64,000 bases of DNA from Streptomyces sp. NBC_00513 (GTDB lineage: Bacteria; Actinomycetota; Actinomycetes; Streptomycetales; Streptomycetaceae): positions 7,688,001 through 7,752,000 of the forward strand of contig NZ_CP107845.1 in NCBI RefSeq assembly GCF_041431415.1, written 5' to 3'. Of the stretch, positions 52,455 to 61,320 are shown in pieces. The position numbers were made by a program, and so were the translations under genes. The notes under the pieces are model-generated. The model worked only from the letters and a program-made list of their open reading frames with translations. It ran no database searches and was not told the DNA's origin. Positions within the stretch are counted from its first letter, which is position 1; each line of letters starts with the position of its first letter.

Positions 52455-54203
52455 TTGTGCCGGATCTACGGCTATTTCGGATCCGATCGCGATGTGCGCG
52501 CGATGGAGGCCGCACGCGACGCCCAACTGCCCGGCGGCCCCGACCGGCAGGCCCACGTCCGGGGGGAGGACTGGGGCCTGGGCTGCAACCGCCTCGCGAT
52601 CCAGGACCCGTCGCACGGCCGCCAGCCGTTCACGAACGCCGACGGCTCGGTGCACGCCGTGTTCAACGGCGAGATCTACAACTTCCGCGCCATCAGGCGG
52701 GAACTCGCCGCGCACGGGGTACGCGTCGACGGCGACTGCGACGGCTCCGTCCTCCTTCCCTACTACGAACTGCACGGCGACCGCTTCGTGGATCGGCTCG
52801 AAGGCATGTACGCCATCGCCCTGGTGGACCTGCGCTCGGGGCGGAGGCTGAAGCTGTGGAGCGACCCGCTGGCCGTCAAGAGCCTGTACTACGAGGCCAC
52901 CGCGGACGGTGTCACCTTCGCATCCGAACCGGGCGGTCTCGCCGCGCTGCGGACGGGCCGCCCCGACGTCGATCCGCACGCCGTCGACCACTACCTGAAC
53001 TGGCAGTGTCTGCCGCCCGGTTCGTCGTTGTACGCCGGTGTGTCCAGCCTGCGGGCCGGCGAACACCTGGTCCACGACGGGCACGCGGCCGTCGTTCGAG
53101 CGCGGCGCCGCACCGAGACACCCCCGCCCGACGGCACCTGCACGCCCGCCCGCCTCGGCTCCCTGCTGACCGGCGAGGTGGAGCGGATGTCACTCCAGTC
53201 CGCGCCCGTGGCCGTACAGCTCTCCGGAGGCCTCGACTCCGCCGTCCTGGCGACCCTGCTGGGCCGCCGCCGCACCGACGTCACCGGCTTCCACGTGACC
53301 CACGAGGGCACTCACCCGTCCGACGAGGAGACCTACGCCCGGGACGCGGCGGCACACGCCGGCATCCCGCTCGAAGTGGTCGAGATCCGCGAGGCGGAGC
53401 TGCCCGAACTGATCCCTCCCATGGTGGCCGCACTGGGCTCTCCCAACGCGACGCCCCACGCGCTGAGCGCGTACGTTCTCTTCCGGGAGATCGCGCAGCG
53501 GTCCTTCCGCGTGTGCTTCGTGGGCGACGGCGCGGACGAACAGTTCGGCGGCTACCGCCGCTACAGCACCGCACTCGCCGCCGCCGACGACGCGTGGCCC
53601 GAGCGCTACCTGGACCGGCTCTCGCTGGTCCCACACGCACGCTACCGCCGGCTCTACACCCCCGAGTACCGGGCGCTGCTCGACTCCGACGGGAGCAGCC
53701 GCGCCCGCGCGCGGGAACTGCTCGGACCACCGGCCCCCGGGCGCCTGGAGCAACTGCTGACCTTCGACCGGCTGCACAAACTCCCCGGCCTCAACCTCCG
53801 CAAGCTCGACCACCTCTCCATGGCCCACGGGATCGAGGGCCGGGTGCCCTACTGCCAGCCGGCCGTCACCGACTTCGCACGCCGCACCCCCGACGCCCTG
53901 AAGGCCACCGAGGCCCGGCGCAAGCGGATCCTGTGGGACGCCGGCGCCCCGCTCGTCCCGGAATCGGTACGGACACGGCAGAAACAACCCTTCACCTTCC
54001 CCGTCGACGCGTTCCTGGCACCCGGCACCAAGCTCTGGGAGTTCGCGACCGACGTGCTGGCCCGGCCCCGGCTGCGCACCGACGGATTCCTGAGCGGCGC
54101 CGCCGTCCGCGAAGTCCTGGACACGCACGCCGTCCGCCGCGACCAGGCCCGACTGGTGTGGGGCCTGATGATCCTGGAACTGTCCCTTCTGCCCCTTCCG
54201 TGA
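52455..54203 (+). CDS. Asparagine-synthetase (AsnB)-type glutamine amidotransferase
   Basis: A 582-aa class II amidotransferase. The N-terminal nucleophile Cys2 is intact (MCRIYG), the glutaminase domain has LAIQDP and FNGEIYN, and the synthetase PP-loop is LSGGLDSAVLA, followed by a FVGDGADEQFGGY motif. Both half-reactions should work: glutamine-derived ammonia and adenylation of a carboxylate. It may make asparagine or an amide on the pathway product; in natural-product loci the latter is common. Start GTG at 52455 places Cys at residue 2, which fixes the start. Confidence 0.95.
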   Translation: MCRIYGYFGSDRDVRAMEAARDAQLPGGPDRQAHVRGEDWGLGCNRLAIQDPSHGRQPFTNADGSVHAVFNGEIYNFRAIRRELAAHGVRVDGDCDGSVLLPYYELHGDRFVDRLEGMYAIALVDLRSGRRLKLWSDPLAVKSLYYEATADGVTFASEPGGLAALRTGRPDVDPHAVDHYLNWQCLPPGSSLYAGVSSLRAGEHLVHDGHAAVVRARRRTETPPPDGTCTPARLGSLLTGEVERMSLQSAPVAVQLSGGLDSAVLATLLGRRRTDVTGFHVTHEGTHPSDEETYARDAAAHAGIPLEVVEIREAELPELIPPMVAALGSPNATPHALSAYVLFREIAQRSFRVCFVGDGADEQFGGYRRYSTALAAADDAWPERYLDRLSLVPHARYRRLYTPEYRALLDSDGSSRARARELLGPPAPGRLEQLLTFDRLHKLPGLNLRKLDHLSMAHGIEGRVPYCQPAVTDFARRTPDALKATEARRKRILWDAGAPLVPESVRTRQKQPFTFPVDAFLAPGTKLWEFATDVLARPRLRTDGFLSGAAVREVLDTHAVRRDQARLVWGLMILELSLLPLP

Positions 54204-54280
54204 GACCCCGTCACCCGGGCCCCGCGGACGCGGTACCGTCCCGAAGCAGGGCAGGACCCCTTCAAGAGAAAGGTGCACCG

Positions 54281-54910
54281 GTGCGCAGCATCCACGTCGT
54301 CACCCACCCGGAGGCGAGCCACCACGTCGAAGGCCTGGTCGGCGGATGGCACGATTCCACGCTGACCCCCGAAGGAGTCCGGGAGGCGGCCTCGATCGCC
54401 CGCGCCCTGCGGGCCGAGATCCCCGAGGGAGCCGAGGTCGAATTGATCTCCTCGGACCTCCGGCGGACCCGACGCACCGCACAGGAGATCGGTGGTCTGC
54501 TCGGTGTGGAGGCGGCCCTGGACCGCCGGCTGCGGGAGAAGTCGTACGGAGAGGCCGAGGGCAGGCCCCAGGAGTGGCTGGACAAGCGGTTCGTCCCCCC
54601 GCCCGCGACCGGCGACCGGATGGGTCACGACGAGGGCATCGAGGGAGCGGAGACGCGGGCCGAGTTCGCCGGACGGATCTACGAGGCCATGGACGGGATC
54701 CTGAGCCACCCGTACGAGCACCAGGTCATCGTGACGCACGGCTTCGCGCTGACCTTCGTGGTGGCCGCCTGGATCGGCATGCCGATCGATTCCCTCGGCC
54801 ACGTCAACTTCCGGGTCGCCTCGGGCAGCATCACCCATCTCCGCGAGGACGACTTCTTCCACAACCGCCAGCTCGTCCGCCTCGGAGACACCCGCCACCT
54901 CGAAGGCTGA
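54281..54910 (+). CDS. Histidine phosphatase family protein with altered RHG motif
   Basis: A 209-aa phosphoglycerate-mutase-fold protein. The N-terminal motif reads VVTHPEASHH in place of LVRHGE: the catalytic His is kept, the Arg is Thr. SSDLRRTRRTAQEIG and REKSYGEAEGRPQEWL match the family, and the second His is in VIVTHGFAL. Loss of the phosphate-clamping Arg may change substrate or activity. It ends the biosynthetic run. GTG start with GAGAAAGG upstream. Confidence 0.88.
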   Translation: MRSIHVVTHPEASHHVEGLVGGWHDSTLTPEGVREAASIARALRAEIPEGAEVELISSDLRRTRRTAQEIGGLLGVEAALDRRLREKSYGEAEGRPQEWLDKRFVPPPATGDRMGHDEGIEGAETRAEFAGRIYEAMDGILSHPYEHQVIVTHGFALTFVVAAWIGMPIDSLGHVNFRVASGSITHLREDDFFHNRQLVRLGDTRHLEG

Positions 54911-55149
54911 CCACGTGCGGGGAGGGCCGCACGCGCCGAGCCGGCGCTTTGCGCGGGCGGCCCTGGACCCTGTCGTCAGAGTTTCGCCTCCTCATCCGGA
55001 CCCGGCGCCGAGCAGGGCTTGCAAGGGGACGGGCTCTGGCCCCCACGGGGGTACCCCGGTCCGCCGGCGCGGCCTCCCGAGCACCGGACACGCCGTGCCA
55101 CGCGCGGTGTGGCTGCCGAGCGGGACCGCGCCGTCGGACCGGGACACGT

Positions 55150-55827
55150 CTACCGGGGCGGCTCGCACCGCCGGGGGAGCGCCACGGTCCCGGGCCGATG
55201 TTCGAAGGTGTCCATCACCAGCCACTCGTCCAGCTCGGGATCGTAGAGGTTCTGGACACCGAACTGCAGCACCTGCCAGAAGGTTCCCCGGTTGTTCTCG
55301 TCGACGTAGATGTCACCCAGCGCGAGCGGCAGACGTGGATGATTTCCGGGAGGCAGCTTCGGGAGGACCACGCCCACCCTCCAATGGTTCACGTGCCGCT
55401 GCGTGGGGGTGCGTCGAAGGGTCTCACGCCCGACGAACCGGGCTCCTTCGAACAGTTGGTTGAGCGCCTCCAGGTTGAGGTCCGGGATGCGGGAGCACAG
55501 ATGCTCGTTCAGACCGGGCCACTTGTACGTCAGCGTGTAGAGCGTGTCGTGGTAGATCAGGTTGGTGAACCAGATCGGGTACTGCGGGCCCCCCGCGGTC
55601 ATCTGGCTGTCGCCGTCCCTTCCCTCCCAGGTGAACGGCACCGTGATGTCCAGGTCCCGGACGATGTACTTGCCCTTGCCGCGGAAGTCGCGGGGGAGGC
55701 GGGGCGGAGGCGGCGTCGGGGAGGCGTCCTGCCGTACGGCCACCGTCCCGAACGACGGCGGGGCCCCCGGTCCGGGCGTCGCCACCGGGAGGCGGAGCTG
55801 CCAGGACGAGGGCGACCACTCCGGCAA
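55150..55827 (-). CDS. Secreted-type protein of unknown function, probably frameshifted at its signal peptide
   Basis: A 225-aa frame with a long conserved-looking domain (KYIVRDLDITVPFTWEG, GGPQYPIWFTNLIYHDTLYTLTYKW, HWRVGVVLPKLPPGNH, GDIYVDENNRGTFWQV). In this frame the first 30 residues look non-native. In the +1-shifted frame, an ATG at 55870 starts a clean signal peptide (GWKGTRKTATSAALAGVVALVLAA), so the two parts were probably one gene joined near 55785-55815. No family was recognised. If the frameshift is real, the product is not exported. Confidence 0.6.
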   Translation of the reverse strand: MPEWSPSSWQLRLPVATPGPGAPPSFGTVAVRQDASPTPPPPRLPRDFRGKGKYIVRDLDITVPFTWEGRDGDSQMTAGGPQYPIWFTNLIYHDTLYTLTYKWPGLNEHLCSRIPDLNLEALNQLFEGARFVGRETLRRTPTQRHVNHWRVGVVLPKLPPGNHPRLPLALGDIYVDENNRGTFWQVLQFGVQNLYDPELDEWLVMDTFEHRPGTVALPRRCEPPR

Positions 55828-55870
55828 GAGCGGCCGACGTGGCCGTCTTGCGTGTGCCTTTCCAACCCAT

Positions 55871-56412
55871 GGTCTTCCTCGGCTGTCGCGTCAGGCGCCG
55901 TCATGGCGCGGGGTACGGTCACGGCGATGCTGGGACACCGTCCCCGGAATTGAAGATTCCGAAACCGGCGAAACCGGCGGCCCTGGGCGGACACCCGTCG
56001 CTCCCGTCCCATGAGTCTCGGCGCCCTACACCCGCAAACCCGCAGGCAGGCTGACCCGGTATCAGACAGTGGTGAGCGGGAGCCCGAGACAGCGCGGAAG
56101 GCGCCGGGGGTGCCCCCAGTGGGGGTGCTGCCCGCATTGGCGGTGACGGCGGGGCGGGCGGGGCGGGTGGGGGCGCCGGCCGGGCGCCGCGCACGTGCTC
56201 GACTTCGGCTGAACCGCTCAGCGGCGGTGCGCCCTGTCACCACCATGCCGCCGTCCGCCCGAGTGCCGTTTTCTACAAGACCCGCCCCGGGGTACTCCGT
56301 CAGACTCATGCCGAGTTCCGCTCCAGCAGGCGCTTTCCCTCCTCCGACCCGCTCCTTCGCGGGCCGGCCGGTCGAGGCGGTAGGCGCACCTACGCGTCAA
56401 GGAGACAGAGCC
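55871..56412. other. 542-bp non-coding region
   Basis: Divergent gap before the I36-type inhibitor. It holds alternating G5/C5 hairpins near 56105-56130 and a strong G-quadruplex motif at 56151-56173. No gene is supported. Confidence 0.5.
56151..56173 (+). other. Strong G-quadruplex-forming motif
   Basis: Five G-runs of 4, 3, 4, 3 and 5, each separated by a single base, on the plus strand. Single-nucleotide loops give the most stable intramolecular quadruplexes. It lies about 240 bp upstream of the inhibitor gene. Confidence 0.8.
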
Positions 56413-56778
56413 ATGCGCATGACGAGGAAACTCGCAGGACTTGCCGGCGGCATCGCGTTGACCGGCGGATTACTGGCCGGGAGCGCGGGCACTGCCGGCG
56501 CGGCGGCGTCGGACTGCCCCTCGGGCTACTTCTGTGTCTGGTCCGGACAGAACTACATCGGCCAGAGGCAGCAGATCGCCGGGAGCAACTCCAACCTGAC
56601 CCAGTACGCGGTATTCCAGAACTTCAAGTCCTGGTACAACCACGGTGCTTCCTGTGCCCTCAAGTGGTACTCGGGAACCAACTACACCGGCTCCAGCGGC
56701 ATCATCCCGAAGGGGAACAAGCAGTCCGACAGCGTGGGTCACTACATGAAGTCCAACAACTGGGTCAATTGCAGCTGA
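56413..56778 (+). CDS. Secreted peptidase-inhibitor family I36-like protein
   Basis: A 121-aa exported protein. Residues 1-31 are a signal peptide; the mature part has the beta/gamma-crystallin-like I36 pattern (CPSGYFCVWSGQNYIGQRQQI, SWYNHGASCALKWYSG, MKSNNW) with paired Cys. Family members include SMI, an inhibitor of a metalloproteinase. Leu20 is TTA (56470-56472), so expression should depend on bldA. AAGGAGA precedes the ATG. Confidence 0.88.
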   Translation: MRMTRKLAGLAGGIALTGGLLAGSAGTAGAAASDCPSGYFCVWSGQNYIGQRQQIAGSNSNLTQYAVFQNFKSWYNHGASCALKWYSGTNYTGSSGIIPKGNKQSDSVGHYMKSNNWVNCS

Positions 56779-56979
56779 AAGGCCCATGCCTGAGGGAGGT
56801 GCTCACCAGGAGCGCCGCCCTCGGCTCGTCCCTTGATTTCGGTCACTGGGGCGACCGGAGCCCGCTCCACGCAGACCTCGGGAGCGGCCTCCACTGGCTG
56901 GGCGCGGGGGAGAAGGTGCCCGGCTCCGGTGGGCCCCGACCGGAGCGTCACGGTCACGGGTGGGGGAGCCCGGTCGTCG

Positions 56980-57633
56980 TCAGGAGGGCTGGTCGGGTGC
57001 GTCCCAGCTCCGGTGATAGTCGGCCCAGTCCGGCTGCGGTCCTGGCAGCGCGGTGTGGACGGTACGCAGCCCGTCGAGGGCCAGGGTCAGCATCCTGCGG
57101 CGTGCGTGGTCATCCTGCTCGGTGCGGCGGGGGTACCGGCTGAACATCTCCATGAGGTGCGTGATGTCGAGCGTCGTGACGTCACCGCGTACGGTTCCGT
57201 CGTCGTGGCCGCGTCGCAGCAGTTGTTCGGCCAGTGTTCTGGCCTGCTCGTTCGCGGCGGACACCTCTTCGGGCAGGCTGAACGTCCCGGCGAGGGCCGC
57301 GAAGGCGCCGGCCCTGGCGTCGACCGCGGCAGCCATGTACTGCGCCAAGGCGTCCCAGCCGCTGCCCTGCGCCTCCAGCGCTGCCTCAAGTTCGGCGATC
57401 GTCTGGGCGATGCCGATGGCGCAAAGGTGCTGGAGGAGCTGCTCCTTGCTGCCGTAGCGGCGGTAGAGGGTGCCGATCCCCACTCCGGCCAAGGCGGCGA
57501 TGTCCGCAACGGGGGCGTCGGCGCCCTGTTCCGCGAATACGGCGCGGGCCGCGTTCAGCACCAGGAGGTCGTTGCGTTCCGCCTCGGCCTGGCGTCCGAA
57601 CCGCCCGCCCGCCCGCCCGCGGGCGGCCGACAT
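56980..57633 (-). CDS. TetR-family transcriptional regulator
   Basis: A 217-aa regulator. After a Gly/Arg/Ala-rich N-terminus, the HTH reads VLNAARAVFAEQGADAPVADIAALAGVGIGTLYRRYGSKEQLL. The C-terminal domain is of the MftR/SbtR-type. The ATG at 57633 stands only 7 nt from the possible start of the desaturase-like gene on the other strand, leaving no room for normal promoters. An open frame extends to 57702. A GCCC tandem repeat near 57603-57620 encodes the Arg/Gly-rich tract. Confidence 0.85.
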   Translation of the reverse strand: MSAARGRAGGRFGRQAEAERNDLLVLNAARAVFAEQGADAPVADIAALAGVGIGTLYRRYGSKEQLLQHLCAIGIAQTIAELEAALEAQGSGWDALAQYMAAAVDARAGAFAALAGTFSLPEEVSAANEQARTLAEQLLRRGHDDGTVRGDVTTLDITHLMEMFSRYPRRTEQDDHARRRMLTLALDGLRTVHTALPGPQPDWADYHRSWDAPDQPS

Positions 57634-57640
57634 CTGTCTT

Positions 57641-58426
57641 TTGATCGCGGTCGCCGTCTTCGTCGGCCTGTACGAACTGACCCCGCTGCGGGTCGAGGTC
57701 ACATGGATGACATTCCCGCTGATCCTGCTGGCCCAGGACTTCTGTTACTACTGGATGCACCGTGAGCACCATCTGGTGCGCGTGCTGTGGGCCAGCCATG
57801 TAGTGCACCACTCCAGCCGCAGATACAACTTCTCCACGTCGGTCCGCCAGCCCTGGACAGGCCTCACCTCCCAGATCTTCTACATACCGCTGGCCTTGGC
57901 CGGCGTGCCGCCCTGGGCCATCCTGCTGTGCGGCGCGATCAACATGCTCACCCAGTTCTGGCTGCACACCGACCGCATCGGCAGGCTGCCCCGCTACATC
58001 GAGAGGGTCATCAACACCCCTTCGAGCCACCGGGTGCACCACGCCTCACAAGGCGGATATCTGGACCGCAACTTCGGCGGCATCCTCATGATCTGGGATC
58101 AGATGTTCGGAACCTGGGCCGAGGAGACGGAACGTCCTGCCTATAGCCTCACCAAGAACATCGACACCTACAACCCCCTGCGGATCGTCTCCCACGGGTA
58201 CGCCGCCATCGGACGCGACCTGGCACGCGCCACGCGATGGCAGGACCGGGCACGCCACCTGCTTGGCCGCCCAGGATGGCAGCCCGAACAAGCAGCCCTC
58301 CTTCCCGGCCCACACAGCAAGCCGTCACGGCAGCCGACCACCAGCCTCCGCAGCACATGCTGCCCCGACTTCACCGCCGGCACCCGGTGCACCTGCCGGC
58401 CCTCCGGCGCGGACATCAGTCGCTGA
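57641..58426 (+). pseudogene. 5'-truncated fatty-acid-hydroxylase/sterol-desaturase-like gene
   Basis: The frame encodes the C-terminal two thirds of a di-iron integral-membrane desaturase/hydroxylase. Three His clusters remain: HREHH, HVVHHSS and HRVHHAS, with the NFSTSVRQPW and GYLDRNFGGILMIWDQMFGTW motifs. Homologues have about 70-90 more N-terminal residues with one or two TM segments. Here similarity begins abruptly at a CLLIAVAVFVGLYELTPLRV segment, directly against the TetR start. The TTG at 57641 is the only nearby start. A deletion joining two genes is the simplest explanation; the protein may still be made. Confidence 0.7.
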
Positions 58427-58461
58427 CGGACAGTCGGCCGCAACACCTTGGACGTGACCAC

Positions 58462-59004
58462 TTGGACACACAGCGCCCTGCCGCCGCACGCACATGGGAA
58501 CTCAGGGAATCCGTCATCATCGCGGCACCACCCGAAGAGGTGTACGCCTCGATCAGTGACGTGAAGCGCATGCCCCAGTGGAGTCCGGAATGCGTCAAGG
58601 TCCTGCTCCTCCCGAGCAGAAGCAGGTCCCGCCCCTCCTTCATCGGATTCAACCGCAACGGAGTACGCCACTGGTTCACCCTCTGCCAGGTGACCACCGC
58701 CGACGCCCCCAAAGAGTTCGCCTTCCGCGTCTCCGTCGCGGGCCTGCCCATAGCCACCTGGGGCTTCCGGCTCCGCCACGCCGATCACCACCACACAGCC
58801 GCCGCCGGCTCCACCCACGTCACCCAGTACTGGCACGACCTGCGACAAGGCCCCCTCGGGGCAGTCGCCGACCTCTTGGGCCGCACGGTCGCGGGCACCT
58901 CTCCCGCGGCACGCGTCCGCGTCAACCGGGCAGGCATGATTACCACACTTCACCGGCTCAAGCACTCCATGGAGGGCGCCACCGGGGGCACATCCCCCCA
59001 GTGA
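58462..59004 (+). CDS. SRPBCC-family protein
   Basis: A 180-aa START/SRPBCC-like protein: TWELRESVIIAAPPEEVYASISDVKRMPQWSPECVKV opens the fold, and a GPLGAVADLL...MITTLHRLKHSME C-terminal helix closes it. Such proteins bind lipids or polyketide-like ligands. The start is uncertain: TTG 58462 gives a natural 10-residue lead, while a GTG at 58387 would overlap the preceding gene. No SD is obvious for either. Confidence 0.75.
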   Translation: MDTQRPAAARTWELRESVIIAAPPEEVYASISDVKRMPQWSPECVKVLLLPSRSRSRPSFIGFNRNGVRHWFTLCQVTTADAPKEFAFRVSVAGLPIATWGFRLRHADHHHTAAAGSTHVTQYWHDLRQGPLGAVADLLGRTVAGTSPAARVRVNRAGMITTLHRLKHSMEGATGGTSPQ

Positions 59005-59170
59005 CCTCCCGCACGGAAGGAGGTGGTCCCCGGATCGTCGTCGCTGATCACGGCTCCGTGGCGCGAACCGTGCACGCAGCGCACGAGGAGGGGCGGCCGG
59101 ACACCTCGGCGCGGGCCCCGGTCCGGGCGCAGTAGACGAAGAGCACCTGTTTCGTATCGCGGAAGGTTCC

Positions 59171-60586
59171 ATGACTCCCCACACCGTCTTCCCCCTCACC
59201 AAGACCGTGGCCGAGGTACGCCGCCTCTTCGACTCCGGCAAGACCCGCCCCATGGCAGCCCGCGTCGGCCGCCTGCGCGCACTGCGAGCCATGCTCGCCG
59301 AGCACCAGCCGGCATTCGAAGCCGCACTGTGGAACGACCTGCACAAGGGGCCGGGCGAAGCACAGCTGACCGAGATCAACGTGACCCTTGCGGAGATCAA
59401 CCACATGCTGCGCCACCTTCGGCGATGGGCCAGGCCCAGACGCGCTCCGGCGCCGGCGGCACTGTGGCCGGCACGGGCCCGCTTGGTGTCCGAACCGCTC
59501 GGCGTGGTGTTGGTGATCGCCCCGTGGAACTATCCCGTGCAGCTTCTCCTCAACCCTCTGGTCGGCGCACTGGCCGCGGGAAACACGGCCGTGCTCAAAC
59601 CGAGCGAGCTCGCACCGGCGACCTCGGCACTGATCGCCCGGCTCGTCCCGAGGTACTTCGCCGACGGAGCCGTGCGCGTGGTGGAGGGTGGCATCCCGGA
59701 GACGACGGAACTCTTGGCCCAGCGGTTCGACCACATCGTCTTCACCGGCAGCGGGACGGTGGGCCGCATCGTCATGAGGGCGGCGGCCGAGCACCTGACA
59801 CCGGTGACGCTGGAGCTGGGCGGCAAGTCACCGGTCTGGTTCGACGACGATGCCCAACTGCACCGGGCGGCGCGGCGCTTGGCATGGGCGAAGTTCACCA
59901 ACGCCGGCCAGACGTGTGTCGCCCCGGACTACGTGATGACCACCCCCGACCGGATCCCGGCACTCGTGGACGCGCTCCAAGACGCGATCACGGACATGTG
60001 GGGCATCGAACCTCAAACGAGCGGGGACTACGGCCGCATCGTCGACGAGCGGCAGTTCGACCGCCTCGCAGCACTGCTTCACGGCACGGAGGCGGCCATC
60101 GGTGGTCAGTGGGACCGAGCCGAACGCTACATCGCTCCCACGGTGGTGACCGTCCCCACCCTCGACGGTCCAGTCGTCGGCCCGGAGGCAGCCCACCCCC
60201 TGCTACGGGAAGAGATCTTCGGTCCGATCCTGCCCATCCTCCCCGTCGACTCCGCCGAGCAGGCCGCCCATGTGATCAATGGCTGGGACAAGCCGCTCGC
60301 CCTGTACGTCTTCACCTCCTCCGCCCGCACCCGCCGGCTGTTCGAGCAGCAAACCTCATCCGGTGCCGTGGTGCACGACGCCGGCCTCATCCACGTTGCC
60401 GCCACGGGTCTTCCGTTCGGCGGCGTGGGTGCCAGTGGCATCGGCGCCTATCACGGCGTGTACTCCTGGCGAGCCTTCTCCCACCTCAAGCCCGTCCTGC
60501 GCAAGCCGCACAGCATGGACACTCTTCGCCTGGCGCAGCCACCGTTCACCCGCCGCGGGCTGCGCTTCGTCAAACGCCTGATGTGA
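59171..60586 (+). CDS. Aldehyde dehydrogenase family protein (class 3/CALDH type)
   Basis: A 471-aa NAD(P)-dependent dehydrogenase. [28 protein letters not shown] is typical of the class-3/coniferyl-aldehyde type, Glu in TLELGGKSP, and the nucleophile Cys in [11 protein letters not shown]. The C-terminal hydrophobic tail of some relatives is missing. It oxidises aliphatic or aromatic aldehydes to acids. GGAAGG precedes the ATG. The neighbourhood (desaturase-like, SRPBCC) suggests lipid or terpenoid aldehyde processing. Confidence 0.93.
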   Translation: MTPHTVFPLTKTVAEVRRLFDSGKTRPMAARVGRLRALRAMLAEHQPAFEAALWNDLHKGPGEAQLTEINVTLAEINHMLRHLRRWARPRRAPAPAALWPARARLVSEPLGVVLVIAPWNYPVQLLLNPLVGALAAGNTAVLKPSELAPATSALIARLVPRYFADGAVRVVEGGIPETTELLAQRFDHIVFTGSGTVGRIVMRAAAEHLTPVTLELGGKSPVWFDDDAQLHRAARRLAWAKFTNAGQTCVAPDYVMTTPDRIPALVDALQDAITDMWGIEPQTSGDYGRIVDERQFDRLAALLHGTEAAIGGQWDRAERYIAPTVVTVPTLDGPVVGPEAAHPLLREEIFGPILPILPVDSAEQAAHVINGWDKPLALYVFTSSARTRRLFEQQTSSGAVVHDAGLIHVAATGLPFGGVGASGIGAYHGVYSWRAFSHLKPVLRKPHSMDTLRLAQPPFTRRGLRFVKRLM

Positions 60587-60588
60587 GC

Positions 60589-60609
60589 CCCCAGACGGGG
60601 CGCCTGGGG
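60589..60609. terminator. Hairpin between ALDH and XRE-PNPOx genes
   Basis: CCCCAG-N9-CTGGGG in the 23-bp convergent gap. Confidence 0.5.
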
Positions 60610-61320
60610 TCAGTGGGGCGCTGCTTCCGGGGGCGCGTCCCGCACGAGGATGCGCCGGCCCGTGACCCGGTCCGGTGTGAGGGAAACCCACAGGTCTCTT
60701 TCACCGCCGGCCCAGGGCAGGGAGTATGCCTGCTTCGCGAGCGCGCGAACGGTCTCGGCATCCGTGACCGCCTGCGCCCTGCCGACCAGCAGAACGCTCC
60801 AGCCCCGACTGAACGCGTCGTCGATACGGTCCACCTCGAAAGGGACCACGCTCGCCACGACCTGGGCCGGAAGGGCGTCGTGGGACGTTCTGAAGAGTAC
60901 GTTGCGCTCTCTGACCAGGTAGTTGACCGGCAGAATGGCGGGCCCTTCGCCAGAGGCCACCCCCACCCGCCCCACACCGTGGGTGTCGAGCAGGGCCCAG
61001 CACTCTTCATGATCGAGCTCCAGCAGCGCAGGGTGGTAGGCCGCCCGTCCGGTACCGGGTGGCAGGTCCACATGAGCCCCGGACAGTTCGTCCAGCGTCG
61101 TCGAAAGGGCCTCGGCCAGTTGCAGCAGGAATCCGATACCAGGGGTCGCCGTCTGTTCCTCCACGTAGCGGATGTATCCAGGCGCCGATCCGGCCCGGTC
61201 GGCCACCTCCTCCCGGGACAGTCCCAACTGCTCGCGACGCGCCGCCACGCGTCGGCCGAAGTCGCCGGGCAAGGGCTTCGGCTCGGGGGCGGGAGAACTT
61301 GGCTGCGGGTGCTCGGACAC
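60610..61320 (-). CDS. XRE-family HTH fused to a pyridoxamine-5'-phosphate-oxidase-like domain
   Basis: A 236-aa protein from the GTG at 61320 (AGGAAAGG 8 nt upstream). Residues 20-85 are an XRE helix-turn-helix (RVAARREQLGLSREEVADRAGSAPGYIRYVEEQ). Residues 90-230 are a split-barrel FMN-binding PNPOx domain (CWALLDTHGVGRVGVASGEGPAILPVNYLV, RGWSVLLVGRAQAV). Streptomyces have many of these; they may bind flavin or F420 and regulate nearby genes. Convergent with the ALDH gene. Confidence 0.9.
   Translation of the reverse strand: MSEHPQPSSPAPEPKPLPGDFGRRVAARREQLGLSREEVADRAGSAPGYIRYVEEQTATPGIGFLLQLAEALSTTLDELSGAHVDLPPGTGRAAYHPALLELDHEECWALLDTHGVGRVGVASGEGPAILPVNYLVRERNVLFRTSHDALPAQVVASVVPFEVDRIDDAFSRGWSVLLVGRAQAVTDAETVRALAKQAYSLPWAGGERDLWVSLTPDRVTGRRILVRDAPPEAAPH

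Noticed and set aside
31195..54910. Classification as a lasso-peptide or other RiPP cluster because of AsnB and HprK-like genes
   Set aside because: The AsnB protein has the complete glutaminase domain with Cys2, there is no B protein/transglutaminase-type protease or recognition element, and the only peptide candidate is low-complexity.
54911..55149. Possible small ORFs after the histidine phosphatase
   Set aside because: No frame has both a good SD and coding bias.
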